From positions 1 through 39,659 of the forward strand of contig QHRX01000018.1 of the NCBI GenBank assembly GCA_003221455.1: 39,659 bases of DNA, given 5' to 3'. Below, piece by piece: positions 13,900-29,654 of the stretch. Under the pieces are notes generated by a model. That model made no database searches. It was not told where the DNA came from and saw only the letters and a list, made by a program, of their open reading frames with translations. The DNA comes from Candidatus Rokuibacteriota bacterium (GTDB lineage Bacteria > Methylomirabilota > Methylomirabilia > Rokubacteriales > CSP1-6). Every line of letters begins with the position of its first letter. Position 1 is the first letter of the stretch. Made by a program: the position numbers and the translations under genes.

Positions 13900-15771
13900 A
13901 TGAGGCTCCCTGTGGCGAGCCGCCGCCTCCACGTCGTGGCTCCCCTCGCGTTGGCTCTCGTGACCCTCGCCGCCTTCGCTCCCGCCCTCTCGAACGGCTT
14001 CGTGTGGGACGATGCGGCGAACATCGTCACGAACCCGCACTACCGCGGGCTTGGCTGGGCCGAGCTCCGGTGGATGCTGACCACCCACCTCATGGGCCCC
14101 TGGATCCCACTCACATGGATCACGCTCGGGCTCGACTACGTCGTCTTCGGAATGAAGCCGGCCGGCTACCACCTGACGAATCTTCTGCTCCATGCGGCGA
14201 ACGCCGCCCTGTTCTACCTGGCCGCGCGCCGCCTGCTCGGCCTCGCGCTCCCCGCGGCGGCGGCCCGCGCGGCGCCGCTGGGCGCGGCGACGGCGGCGCT
14301 GGTGTTCGCCCTCCACCCCCTCCGCGCCGAGTCCGTCGCCTGGGTGACCGAGCGGCGCGATGTCCTCTCGGGCCTCTTCTTCTTTCTCGCGCTCATCGCG
14401 TATCTCCGAGCCGGCGACGCCGAGGTGCGGCGCCGGCCGTGGCTCGCCGCCTCCGTCGGCTGCTATGCTCTCGCCATGCTCGCCAAGCCGATCGTGATGT
14501 CCCTGCCGTTCGTCCTGGTCATCCTGGACTTTTATCCGCTCGGCCGGCTCTCGCCGCGCTGGCGCGAGTGGCTGAGTCCCGGCGCGCGGGCGGCGTGGAC
14601 GGAAAAGGTCCCCTATCTTCTCGTCGCCCTCATCGGCGGCGCCATCGCTTATGTCGCGCTCGACCAGAAGACTCCGATTGATCAGTATCCCCTGCCCGCG
14701 AGGATCGCGATGCTCCTCTACAGCTTCGCCTTCTATATTTGGAAGACCCTCCTCCCGCTCGGGATCTCGCCGCTCTACGAGCTCCCGCCACACGTGAGTC
14801 TCCTCGCGCCCCGCTTCCTGGTGAGCGGCGTCGCGGTAGCGCTCGTCACGGCGGTTACGTGGGGGCTTCGGCGGCGCTGGCCGGCAGGACTGGCGCTCTG
14901 GGCGAGCTACTGCGTGATGGTGGCGCCGATCGGCGGGCTCGTCCACGCGGGGCCGCAGCTCGTCGCGAGCCGGTACAGCTATCTCCCGTGTCTCGGCTGG
15001 GCGGTCCTCGCGGGCGCCGGGGTGGCGGTCGTCGCCGGGGCGGCGCACTGCGGACGGCTCCGGCCGGCCTTCGCCGGACTCCTTTTCGCGGTGGCTGGGC
15101 TCGCCATCGCCGGTCTGGCGACGCTCACCTGGGGTCAAGTCCAGAGCTGGCACGACGAAGACACGCTCTGGCGCTTGGCTCTCGAAGTCGATCCCGCCTG
15201 CGCCAAGTGCTACGGAAACCTGGCCGCGTCGCTCGATACCCGCGGCTACTACACCGAAGCGATCAAGGACTTCGAGCGCGCGCTGACCCTTCGTCCCGAT
15301 GCGTTCGGCAACGAGCGCCGGAACTTCGGCCTCGTCCTCTTCCGGCTCGGCCGGCTCCCGGAAGCCATCTCCCAGTTCCGGCTCCATCTCGAGCGCTACC
15401 CCTGGGACGTCGAGGTCAGAAACTACTTGGGCGTGACACTGATGCACGCCGGCCAGATGGAAGCGGCGGCGCGACAGCTCCAGGAGGCCGTCCGGCTCGA
15501 TCCGCATCACGCCGCCGCACTGACGAACCTGGCGCTCGCGGTGTCCGCCCTCGGACGACCGGCCGAGGCGATCCCCTACTTGCAACGGGCGATCCAGGTG
15601 AACCCGACCGATCCACTCTCACGCTTCGGGCTCGCACGGGCCTACCGCGCGGTGGGCAATGGCTCGGCAGCCCAGGAGCAGGTCGAGGTGCTCAACCGGT
15701 TGGATCCACGGCTGATCGGGGAGCTGGACGCGCCGGTCCCGGGCCCTTCCCAGAATCGGCGTGAGCGTTGA
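13900..15771 (+). CDS. Multi-pass membrane protein with C-terminal TPRs (TMTC/PMT-like)
   Basis: 623 residues. The N-terminal half (about 15-410) has around ten membrane helices and the GT-C glycosyltransferase hallmarks of the PMT/TMTC group: an acidic FVWDDAANI in the first extracellular loop, then FALHPLRAESVAWVTERRDVLS. The C-terminal part (about 425-610) is a run of four to five tetratricopeptide repeats, such as AKCYGNLAASLDTRGYYTEA and HHAAALTNLALAVSALGRPAEA. In animals this architecture O-mannosylates secreted proteins. In bacteria such proteins are common but mostly uncharacterised, and donor and acceptor are unknown. It follows the cytochrome gene closely. The architecture is firm, enzymatic activity inferred. 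Confidence 0.85.
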   Translation: MRLPVASRRLHVVAPLALALVTLAAFAPALSNGFVWDDAANIVTNPHYRGLGWAELRWMLTTHLMGPWIPLTWITLGLDYVVFGMKPAGYHLTNLLLHAANAALFYLAARRLLGLALPAAAARAAPLGAATAALVFALHPLRAESVAWVTERRDVLSGLFFFLALIAYLRAGDAEVRRRPWLAASVGCYALAMLAKPIVMSLPFVLVILDFYPLGRLSPRWREWLSPGARAAWTEKVPYLLVALIGGAIAYVALDQKTPIDQYPLPARIAMLLYSFAFYIWKTLLPLGISPLYELPPHVSLLAPRFLVSGVAVALVTAVTWGLRRRWPAGLALWASYCVMVAPIGGLVHAGPQLVASRYSYLPCLGWAVLAGAGVAVVAGAAHCGRLRPAFAGLLFAVAGLAIAGLATLTWGQVQSWHDEDTLWRLALEVDPACAKCYGNLAASLDTRGYYTEAIKDFERALTLRPDAFGNERRNFGLVLFRLGRLPEAISQFRLHLERYPWDVEVRNYLGVTLMHAGQMEAAARQLQEAVRLDPHHAAALTNLALAVSALGRPAEAIPYLQRAIQVNPTDPLSRFGLARAYRAVGNGSAAQEQVEVLNRLDPRLIGELDAPVPGPSQNRRER

Positions 15772-16138
15772 TAGGGGCGCGCCGGTGATCCTCCGAGGCC
15801 GGCCCACCCGCCGGGGCGAGCGGGGCGCGGGCGCGGTGAGGAGCGATGCACTCCCTCACCGAACACACGGGGGCGGGGTCTATCTGCGGCAGAGCGCCAC
15901 GTGGATAAAGACGGCAATTGGGGAGCGTTGTATCGACGGCGGCGGGAGATACGAACGACGCGACCACGCGGTCGCGCCATTCAACTAGCAGGACTGCGGA
16001 AGCAGCCTCGATTGTCCAACCCGTGAGTACGCTCGCACTCGCGATCGGGCCCGTCGCCGCATGGTAGACGCCGTTCGACACCCCGCGACGGCACCGCCGC
16101 CAAGCCCGCGCCTGGTCAACGGCGTTCTGCTTGATCCG
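15772..16138. other. Intergenic stretch with no recognisable gene
   Basis: About 365 bases between convergent genes. A GCGACC-ACGC-GGTCGC hairpin at 15960-15975 could act in termination but has no U-run. Minus-strand frames here lack motifs. Confidence 0.4.
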
Positions 16139-16588
16139 CTACTGCTTAATAGCTAAGCCGCGGATAACAACACCAGGATCCGTTCCAATAAACGGCGCTT
16201 CTCTGCCATTGTTGACGATCACAAACTCGAAAGTTTCGGTCCTGACTACTCCGGGGGCGAAGTTGACATGCAACGTTGCCAACCCTGTGCCGTTGGAATT
16301 CACCGTATACGTGCCCGTGGCGGTCTGATGCGAAACCGAGCCGTTCACGCTTAGGGTTCGCACCGCCTCGGTAAAGGTGCCCTGCCCATCAGCAACCAAA
16401 AGCCCCTCTGCAGCAGCTGGTACCGCGCCTGACGTCCCGGCGCCTAGCGTCCCGTTCCACGAGAACCCATAAGAGCCGCGAACATCCGCAACGGTGAACT
16501 CCCTCTCGGCTGCCCGCGCTGAGACCGGAGCGACCAGCGAACCCAGCCCCAAGACGAGCAGCGAGAACAGTAGCCATAGCCTTTTCAT
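16139..16588 (-). CDS. Secreted beta-rich protein of unknown function
   Basis: 149 residues from the ATG at 16588, which has AGGGGGG upstream; the longer frame to 16693 is not supported. A clear signal peptide (MKRLWLLFSLLVLGLGSLVAPVSARA) is followed by a small beta-sandwich-like domain with the recurring turns GSYGFSWNGTL, GLLVADGQGTFTEA and TGTYTVNSNGTGLATL. I have seen this pattern in short secreted proteins from soil and subsurface bacteria, usually annotated hypothetical. There are no cysteines in the mature part. It stands alone, convergent with the TMTC-like gene. The function is unknown. Confidence 0.8.
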   Translation of the reverse strand: MKRLWLLFSLLVLGLGSLVAPVSARAAEREFTVADVRGSYGFSWNGTLGAGTSGAVPAAAEGLLVADGQGTFTEAVRTLSVNGSVSHQTATGTYTVNSNGTGLATLHVNFAPGVVRTETFEFVIVNNGREAPFIGTDPGVVIRGLAIKQ

Positions 16589-16951
16589 CGAGACCCCCCT
16601 ATGAGCCTTGTGACGACGCTTTGGGATTAGAGCGAAGAGGGTACGGTTGCCGAAGACGTCCGCGGCCAACCCCCGGTTTCGAGACGCGCGCACATCCGGG
16701 AGACGGTCCCGACACTAAGCCCGCGAGGCTCTGATGTCAAGTTAAGTCGGTGATCACGGCAAGTCAAAAGGCGGCCGTCACGGCTCTGTTCGAAGTCGGG
16801 ATGGCTGCCGTGTTTGTCGGCTCTCGACCGAGCGACGTTTCCGCGGTGCTCGCTTTTCCAAGCTAGCCTTGCGCTGGCGCGAGCAGGCGAACCCTAAGCC
16901 GCCGGCGCTCCCATCGATGACGTTCGGCGGGGCGATCGACCGCTACCTGAC
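16589..16951. other. Intergenic stretch with no recognisable gene
   Basis: About 360 bases between the secreted beta-rich gene (its promoter should lie here) and the truncated propeller-like frame. The missing 5' part of the latter is not found in any frame here. Confidence 0.4.
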
Positions 16952-17548
16952 GGCGGCGGCTACGACGACATCGTGGTGGTAAACGACGAGGTCTTTATTA
17001 CTGCGTCGAACCCCAATCTCACCTCTCTCGGTGTGAACGTATTCCCAGCACTGGTGCGCGCCCGCTTATCGGGGAGTGTGGTGATGATCGAGTCCGTCCT
17101 CAACGGCGACGCCAATGCGACCGACATTTCCACGGGTATGACGGTCCAACTCAACCTGACGGACCCCGACTCGATGACCATCGATCCGCGCGGGAACATT
17201 GTCCTCGACAGCCAGGCGGACGGCGAGTTGGTGTTTATCCGGCATCCGTTCGAGGAAGACCAGCAAGTAGGCCGCATCCTCATCACGAAGTCCACCGGCG
17301 GCGCGACAACCCTGGACGACACAACCTTCGCGCCGAAGGGGAACGCCTTTTTGCTCTTCAGCGATGTCGCCGGGAACACGATTTACCGGCTGGACGGATT
17401 CGAGCCGGGCGTTGCCTATTCGGCTTCGGATACCGAAGGATTCGTTGGAACGCTCGACCTCGATAACGGGGTCGTCACGCCCATCGTTACCGGGCTCGGG
17501 AGCGCTCGCGGAATGTTGTTTGTCCGCCCCGACGATGATGATCGGTAG
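16952..17548 (+). pseudogene. 5'-truncated beta-propeller-like gene (NHL/SMP-30-like C-terminal part)
   Basis: The frame from 16952 encodes YDDIVVVNDEVFITASNPN, then repeated beta-strand units: DPDSMTIDPRGNIVLDSQADGELVFI, NAFLLFSDVAGNTIYRLDGF and GTLDLDNGVVTPIVTGLGSARGMLFV. Such G-N-I-V/T-I-Y-R-L blades are typical of secreted SMP-30/NHL-like propellers, but only about three blades remain. There is no signal peptide, no ribosome site near the GTG at 16973, and similarity-like sequence begins before that codon. I read it as the 3' remnant of a longer secreted-protein gene. A short functional protein from GTG 16973 is the alternative. Confidence 0.5.
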
Positions 17549-17926
17549 GAGTCAGGACTCGAATCCGATCCTCTCGGCCTACTTTCCGGTTACGCGACGA
17601 TGCGTCGAGAACCTCGACCTTCGTTTCCCACGACCTCGTTTGTGGGCATCGACCGGCACTTGTCCGGTACCCGACTACACGGGAGTTCGTCTGCCGCTGC
17701 CAAGCCGGAAATCAGTAGGAAGTGGTTCAGTCAGTGAGCCGGCACTTCCAACACGTCGTGCATAACTCCGAGCGCGTCTGCATGACGATCAGCTGCCACC
17801 GGACCCGCAGCGTGTTCGACAGGTACAACACCACGAGCCCGGTTGACCTTCAGGAGGCCGCTCGAACGCCGACGGGCACGGTCGACCCCCCGGCGCCTGA
17901 GTCGCGCGCTTCAAGTAGCTGAAAAT
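17549..17926. other. Intergenic stretch with no recognisable gene
   Basis: About 375 bases between the truncated propeller gene and tRNA-Arg. Short frames only. The string ACTCGAATCC near 17560 looks like a tRNA T-loop, but the surrounding arms do not fold. Confidence 0.4.
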
Positions 17927-18003
17927 TGGTGCGCCCTGAGGGAATCGAACCCCCGACCTTCGGATTCGTAGTCCGACGCTCTATCCATCTGAGCTAAGGG
18001 CGC
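17927..18003 (-). tRNA. tRNA-Arg (ACG)
   Basis: 77 bases with encoded CCA. The acceptor stem GCGCCCT pairs with AGGGCGC. The anticodon loop CTACGAA gives ACG, the substrate of TadA (encoded at 12834). The T-arm GGGGG-TTCGATT-CCCTC has one mispair. Its 5' 43 bases are repeated exactly at 19075-19117. Confidence 0.97.
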
Positions 18004-18004
18004 A
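17962..18004 (-). repeat. 43-bp direct repeat, copy A (5' half of tRNA-Arg)
   Basis: From the anticodon 3' stem through the D-arm to the tRNA 5' end plus one base. It is identical in sequence and orientation to 19075-19117. The two copies flank a 1.07-kb segment carrying the HEAT/TPR gene. Confidence 0.95.
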
Positions 18005-18113
18005 CGGGCACTTAGCATACACCGGCGCACCTGCAGCTCGCGCCGTCGAAGTTCTACCGCGTCCGAGCGGCCTCTCAGCTCGAGGCGGCGGCTGCACGTG
18101 GCGCTGACGAGTA

Positions 18114-18773
18114 TCAGATCGTCTCGCCCCCGCGGGCCCGGAGCTCGCGCCGGATCTCTTCGATCACGGAGCGGATCTGGTGGAGGTTCGGGTTGACGGC
18201 GAGCGCGCGCTCGAAGTAGGCGAGCGCCCGCGCCGGCTGGTCGAGCTGGAGGTAGATCAGGCCGTACCCGCTCAGCGCGCCAAAGTGCTCGGGATTGCGC
18301 GCGATCACCTCGTCGCAGTCGGCGAGCGATTTGTCGAGCTCGCCGAGCAAGTAGTAGATCGTCGCGCGCTTGTTCCAGGCCTCGGCGAACTCGGGCTTCC
18401 GCTCGATGATGCGGGTGAAGGTCTGCACCGCCTCTGGCAGCGTCTGCGCGCCCATCTGGGCCACGCCATCCGTGAACAGGCGGTCGATCTCCGGATCCCC
18501 CGAGCGGCCCCACACGAGCCAGAGCGCGCGCTCCGCCAGCGCGCGGACGAGCGCGTCCTCGTCCCGCAGGGCGGCCAGCAGGACGGGTTGATCGCCGCGC
18601 GTGCCGGTCTCGCCCAGCGCCTGTACCGCCGCCCGTCGCGTCTGGACATCGCCACCATTCCGCACCGCCTCCAGCGCCTCCTTGCGACCGAGGCCTCCCG
18701 CTGGCGCCGGCTCACCCGGCGTGGTGGCCACGAGCGAGAGGCAGATGACAAGGGCCCGAGTGACCGCGGTCAT
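18114..18773 (-). CDS. Secreted protein with HEAT-like and TPR repeats
   Basis: 219 residues from the ATG at 18773, where a signal peptide begins (MTAVTRALVICLSLVATTPG). A longer frame to 18929 adds a non-signal extension and is not preferred. Residues about 30-95 look like HEAT/PBS repeats (TRRAAVQALGETGTRGDQPV, LVRALAERALWLVWG). Residues about 105-205 form three TPRs (AQTLPEAVQTFTRIIERKPEFAEAWNKRATIYYLLG and following). It probably acts as a periplasmic scaffold; the partner is unknown. The gene is bracketed by a 43-bp duplication of tRNA-Arg, so it may have arrived as cargo. Confidence 0.82.
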   Translation of the reverse strand: MTAVTRALVICLSLVATTPGEPAPAGGLGRKEALEAVRNGGDVQTRRAAVQALGETGTRGDQPVLLAALRDEDALVRALAERALWLVWGRSGDPEIDRLFTDGVAQMGAQTLPEAVQTFTRIIERKPEFAEAWNKRATIYYLLGELDKSLADCDEVIARNPEHFGALSGYGLIYLQLDQPARALAYFERALAVNPNLHQIRSVIEEIRRELRARGGETI

Positions 18774-19074
18774 GGCTGTGCTGCCACATCCAGCGGTGCG
18801 GTGGTGCGGCGCCACCGTCCCGGTGTGCGCGCTCGCGCGACAGACAGCCACGCGTGACTCCACTTCAACGGCGATCAACGAGCCAATCGCTCCGTCGACG
18901 CGTGCGGGGTCTCCGGTCCCAACGTTCACCTGGGCCGGTGGTCCCCAAGGGACGCGCTGACCTCTTCGACCACCGACGTGTTCGTTACGCGTGACGAGCA
19001 GCTGGCCGCCTCGATGGTCCGCATTCCGATCACAGATCGGAAGCCCAGATGGTCTAGAGCGACGAACCCGGGCA
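18774..19074. other. Non-coding stretch upstream of the HEAT/TPR gene
   Basis: About 300 bases. It should hold the HEAT/TPR promoter. Next to the repeat at 19075 a short CCCGGGTTCGTCGC (minus strand) may be a decayed T-arm of the duplicated tRNA-Arg. Nothing else is recognised. Confidence 0.35.
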
Positions 19075-19117
19075 GGATTCGTAGTCCGACGCTCTATCCA
19101 TCTGAGCTAAGGGCGCA
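19075..19117 (-). repeat. 43-bp direct repeat, copy B (5' half of tRNA-Arg without its 3' half)
   Basis: It is identical to 17962-18004. The copy abuts tRNA-Ser(GCT) directly (CCA complement at 19118-19120), which suggests an ancestral tRNA-Ser/tRNA-Arg tandem that was split when the 1.07-kb segment was inserted or duplicated. It cannot make a tRNA alone, because the 3' half diverges after the anticodon stem. Confidence 0.92.
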
Positions 19118-19211
19118 TGGCGGAGAGGCAGGGATTCGAACCCTGGACAGAGCTTTTGGCCCTGTAACCGCTTAGCAGGCGGCTGCCTTCGGCCGACTCG
19201 GCCACCTCTCC
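19118..19211 (-). tRNA. tRNA-Ser (GCT)
   Basis: 94 bases with encoded CCA. The acceptor stem GGAGAGG pairs with CCTCTCC. The anticodon loop CTGCTAA gives GCT, reading AGC/AGU codons, and there is a long variable arm. It lies 78 bases downstream of tRNA-Ser(TGA). Confidence 0.97.
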
Positions 19212-19289
19212 GAGTGGAGAACCCATGTAGTATAAGGGACATCCCTCGACGCTACCAGCGGCCGCGGCGAGAGGGCGCGGCGCGCGAGG

Positions 19290-19381
19290 TGGCGGAGGGG
19301 GAGGGATTCGAACCCCCGATCCCCTTCCGGGGATGCCCGCTTTCAAGGCGGGTGCCTTCAACCGGACTCGGCCACCCCTCC
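19290..19381 (-). tRNA. tRNA-Ser (TGA)
   Basis: 92 bases with encoded CCA. The acceptor stem GGAGGGG pairs with CCCCTCC. The anticodon loop CTTGAAA gives TGA, and there is a long variable arm. A perfect TATAAT lies 30 bases upstream (19412-19417). Confidence 0.97.
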
Positions 19382-19411
19382 CGGAGAACGACCTCGCGAG
19401 CGCGCACAGCG

Positions 19412-19417
19412 ATTATA
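19412..19417 (-). promoter_or_regulatory. -10 box for the tRNA-Ser(TGA)/tRNA-Ser(GCT) unit
   Basis: A perfect TATAAT on the minus strand, 30 bases before the mature tRNA 5' end. No clear -35 box. The two tRNA-Ser genes downstream on the same strand could share this transcript. Confidence 0.5.
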
Positions 19418-19473
19418 GGCCATTGAACTCTCCCCACCGTCACCGCACAATCTGGCGCGTGGGGAGGATCCGC

Positions 19474-19834
19474 ATGAGCCGGATCGCGCTAGCCCTCGGC
19501 TGTCTCATCCTTTCTTCCGCCGTGGAGGCGGCCCCCAGGTACTCAGGCACGATCGTCGCGGTCGACCCTGCCGGGAGCTCGATCACGCTCAACGAGCTCG
19601 GCGCCGGGGTCCCCGGCGGCCGCAACCAGGAGATCCCGCGCGTGATCGGGCTCTCGCCCGGGACGACGCTCCTCCTCGCGGCCCGCGCCGCGGACAGCGA
19701 GGAGACCGGGTGGCGCGGCGAGTACACCGAATCCCCGATCGCGGCGACGGACCTCAAGCCGGGCGACTTCGCGACCGTCGAGGCCGAGACGCGGGACGGC
19801 AGGCTCGTGGCGATCTCCGTGGTGGTCGTCCGGC

Positions 19835-19854
<20 letters not shown>
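19474..19854 (+). CDS. Small secreted protein of unknown function (DUF5666-like)
   Basis: 126 residues from the ATG at 19474, with GGGGAGG seven bases upstream. The signal peptide is [20 protein letters not shown]. The mature part begins [21 protein letters not shown] and continues with two or three more short beta strands, including [26 protein letters not shown]. This looks like an OB-type barrel as in DUF5666-like secreted proteins, from memory. There is no catalytic signature. It is convergent with serS and overlaps its 3' end by 20 bases, so the two transcripts are antisense there. Confidence 0.75.
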
Positions 19855-21133
<1,279 letters not shown>

Positions 21134-21140
21134 CGGCGGG

Positions 21141-23579
<2,439 letters not shown>

Positions 23580-23583
23580 GGGA

Positions 23584-27011
<3,428 letters not shown>

Positions 27012-27047
27012 CCTGTTGAACTCCCGGTTTTCAGAGCCGAATCCTCT

Positions 27048-28142
27048 CTAAATTCTCATAGGCATTATAACACAGAGCGTCCCCTCGTCCTCGAAGCTTT
27101 TGATCACGGCGGGGCTCATCCCGTCGTTCAACTCGATCGCGATCTCGTCGGCCGCGAGCGGCGCCAGCGCTTCCAGCAGATAGCGGGAGTTGAAGCCGAT
27201 GGTCAGCTCGTCCCCCGCGTAGCCGACGTCCAGCGCTTCCTCGGCCTCGCCAAGCTCCGGATGGTACGCCATCAACCGGAGCGTGCCGGGAGCGAGGACC
27301 AGCTTGACCGGCCTCGTCCGCTCCTCCGACATCACCGAGACGCGACGGAGCGCCGCCGTGAAGGCCGCCCGCGAGAGGGTGAGGCGCCGTGGCTGGCCCT
27401 TCGGCAGCACCTGCTCGTAGTTCGGAAATTGGCCCTCGATCAGCCGGGCTAGCATCACGAAGTTCGGCATCCGCAGGACAAACTGGTTGTCCGCCAACGC
27501 GATCTGGACCTCCTCGCCGACGCCGAGCACACGGCCGACCTCCTGGACGCCCTTGCGCGGCACGATCCCCGTGACCGTCGGCGCCGGCTCCCTGAGCACG
27601 CGCGTCGAGACGGCCAGCCGGTGACCGTCGGTCGCCACCAGCCGGATCTCCTTGCCCTGCAGGGAGAACAGGATCCCGTTGAGGGCATAGCGTCCCTCGT
27701 CGTGGGAGACCGCGAAGCTCGTCTGCTCGAGCATCTCCTTGAGCACCTTTGCTTCGAGCGGAATCCACGTCGCCGACGTTCCCGGCGTCACCGGCGGAAA
27801 GTCGTCCGCCGAGAGCCCGACCAGCTTGAAGGCCGCGCCCCCGCACCTGAGCGCCACCCAGGCGTTGTCCTGGACCTTGAGCGAGAGCGCGGCCGCAGGC
27901 AGCTCCCGCGCGATCTCGGTCAGCTTGCGCGCCGACAGCGTGATCGCCCCCGGCGCCGCGACCTTGGCCGGGATCGAGACCGTCGCGCCGACCTCGAGAT
28001 CGGTCGCGGTGAGGCGCACGCTCTCGTCGCCGGCCTGGATCAGCACGTTGGCGAGGATCGGCAGGGCCTGGCGGGGTTCGACGATGCTCTGGACCATCTG
28101 GAGCCCTTTGAGAAACGAGTCGCGGTCAAGCTGGACTTCCAT
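27048..28142 (-). CDS. dnaN: DNA polymerase III beta sliding clamp
   Basis: 364 residues from the ATG at 28142. The protein has three repeated clamp domains and begins MEVQLDRDSFLKGLQMVQSIVEPRQALPILANV; the C-terminus ends CVIMPMRI, close to the conserved MPM(R/K)L that closes the hydrophobic cleft region. GGAG lies six bases before this ATG. An in-frame TTG four codons upstream (28154) is less likely. It keeps the polymerase on DNA, with DnaX as its loader. It lies 165 bases after dnaA. Confidence 0.98.
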   Translation of the reverse strand: MEVQLDRDSFLKGLQMVQSIVEPRQALPILANVLIQAGDESVRLTATDLEVGATVSIPAKVAAPGAITLSARKLTEIARELPAAALSLKVQDNAWVALRCGGAAFKLVGLSADDFPPVTPGTSATWIPLEAKVLKEMLEQTSFAVSHDEGRYALNGILFSLQGKEIRLVATDGHRLAVSTRVLREPAPTVTGIVPRKGVQEVGRVLGVGEEVQIALADNQFVLRMPNFVMLARLIEGQFPNYEQVLPKGQPRRLTLSRAAFTAALRRVSVMSEERTRPVKLVLAPGTLRLMAYHPELGEAEEALDVGYAGDELTIGFNSRYLLEALAPLAADEIAIELNDGMSPAVIKSFEDEGTLCVIMPMRI

Positions 28143-28307
28143 GAAGTTCTCCAATACTTAGAAGAAGAAGAAAGGATAGGACTCGTAGGAGGCAAAGCCG
28201 TCGGTCCGGTGACCAGTGTGAATGCCGGCTAAGGGAGGGGAAACGCGGGGCGCGGCGGGGGTCGGTCTGGTGGAAAGGTCGGTGGACGAGGGCGGGATGG
28301 CCGGGGA

Positions 28308-29654
28308 TCACAGCGTGATCCCCTGGATGAGTCCGTCCACGGTCTTGCGGAGCTTGGGATCTTCCTGCAGGAGGGTCTGGATCTTGTCGACCGCGTGGAG
28401 GACGGTCGTGTGGTCCTTGCCGCCGAAGGCGCGGCCGACTTCGGCGAGCGAGGCGTGGGTGAGCTGGCGCGCGAGGTACATCGCGATCTGGCGCGGGAAG
28501 GCCACGGCGCGCGTCCGGTTCTTCGCCTTGAAGTCGGAGAACTTCACGCCGAAGAACTCGGCGACGCTCCGCTGAATCTGCTCGATGGTGACGACCTTCT
28601 CGGAGTCCCCCCAGAGATCGGCCAGGACCTCCTGGGCCAGGTCCACGCTCATCTCGCGACCGGTCAGCGCGCAGAAGGCGACCATCCGGGTGAGAGAGCC
28701 CTCGAGCTCCCGGATGTTGGACTTGACGCGGCTGGCGATCAGGTAGGCGACGTCGTCGGCGAGCCGGACACGCTCGAGCCCGGCCTTCTTCTTGAGAATG
28801 GCGACGCGCGTCTCGAAGTCCGGGGGCTGGATATCGGCGATCAGGCCCCACTCGAAGCGCGAGCGGAGCCGCTCTTCGATCTCGGGGATCTCCTTGGGCG
28901 AGCAGTCGCTGGAGACGACGATCTGCTTGCGCGACTCGTAGAGGTCGTTGAAGGTGTGGAAGAACTCCTCCTGGGTACGCTCCTTGCCGGAGATGAACTG
29001 GATGTCGTCGATCAGCAGGAGATCGATCGTCCGGTACTTGGCGCGGAACTCGGCGGTCCGGTCGTAGCGGATCGCGTTGATGAGATCGTTCGTGAAGCGC
29101 TCGGAGGAGAGGTAGAGGACCGCCATCTGCGGGAACCGCCGGAGCACCTGATGGCCGATGGCGTGGAGGAGATGCGTCTTGCCGAGCCCGACCCCCCCGT
29201 AGATGAAGAGCGGGTTGTAGGCGCGGGACGGCAGCTCCCCCACCGCCTGGCTGGCGGCCTGGGCGAATTGGTTTGAGGAGCCGACCACGAACGTGTCAAA
29301 AGTGTAGCGGGGGTTGAGCTGGCCGGGGGCGTCCGGGCCGCTCGGGCGGACGGGCTCGACCGGCGCCTCGGGGCCCGGGAGGGCGTCGGCGGACGCCGCC
29401 TCGTCGATCACGACCGCAACGCGGGGCTGGCCGCCGAGGCACTCCTTGGCCGCGGCTTGGAGGGCCTCCAGGTGGTGCTGGGCGAGCCAGTCTCGGGAGA
29501 ACTTGTTGGGCGCGCCGATCTTCAACAGGTCGCCCTCGACCGCGAGGAGGCGGCTCGGCCTGATCCAGGAGTCAAGGACGGCCGAGGGCAGCTTGGATTC
29601 GAGAGAGGCCAGCAGGCGGAGCCACAGAGCATCAAGCACGGTCCGCACCCCCAC
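28308..29654 (-). CDS. dnaA: Chromosomal replication initiator DnaA
   Basis: 448 residues as drawn. Domain I (about 7-75) begins LDALWLRLLASLESKLP. A short linker contains many prolines. The AAA+ domain has PLFIYGGVGLGKTHLL (Walker A 153-160) and LLIDDIQF (Walker B Asp216/217). The C-terminal domain IV has the DnaA-box-recognising signature with GGKDHTTVLHAVDKI. Three GTG codons could start it (29654, 29648, 29639); AAAGGTG lies upstream of the first, but the last gives the most typical N-terminus. DnaA-box sequences lie just upstream (29667-29686), so autoregulation is likely. Confidence 0.97.
   Translation of the reverse strand: MGVRTVLDALWLRLLASLESKLPSAVLDSWIRPSRLLAVEGDLLKIGAPNKFSRDWLAQHHLEALQAAAKECLGGQPRVAVVIDEAASADALPGPEAPVEPVRPSGPDAPGQLNPRYTFDTFVVGSSNQFAQAASQAVGELPSRAYNPLFIYGGVGLGKTHLLHAIGHQVLRRFPQMAVLYLSSERFTNDLINAIRYDRTAEFRAKYRTIDLLLIDDIQFISGKERTQEEFFHTFNDLYESRKQIVVSSDCSPKEIPEIEERLRSRFEWGLIADIQPPDFETRVAILKKKAGLERVRLADDVAYLIASRVKSNIRELEGSLTRMVAFCALTGREMSVDLAQEVLADLWGDSEKVVTIEQIQRSVAEFFGVKFSDFKAKNRTRAVAFPRQIAMYLARQLTHASLAEVGRAFGGKDHTTVLHAVDKIQTLLQEDPKLRKTVDGLIQGITL

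Noticed and set aside
13720-15585. 621-codon minus-strand frame opposite the cytochrome and TMTC-like genes
   Set aside because: No domain is recognisable and the opposite strand encodes clear proteins.
17555-17580. T-loop-like ACTCGAATCC as part of a tRNA
   Set aside because: No acceptor, D or anticodon arms can be drawn around it.
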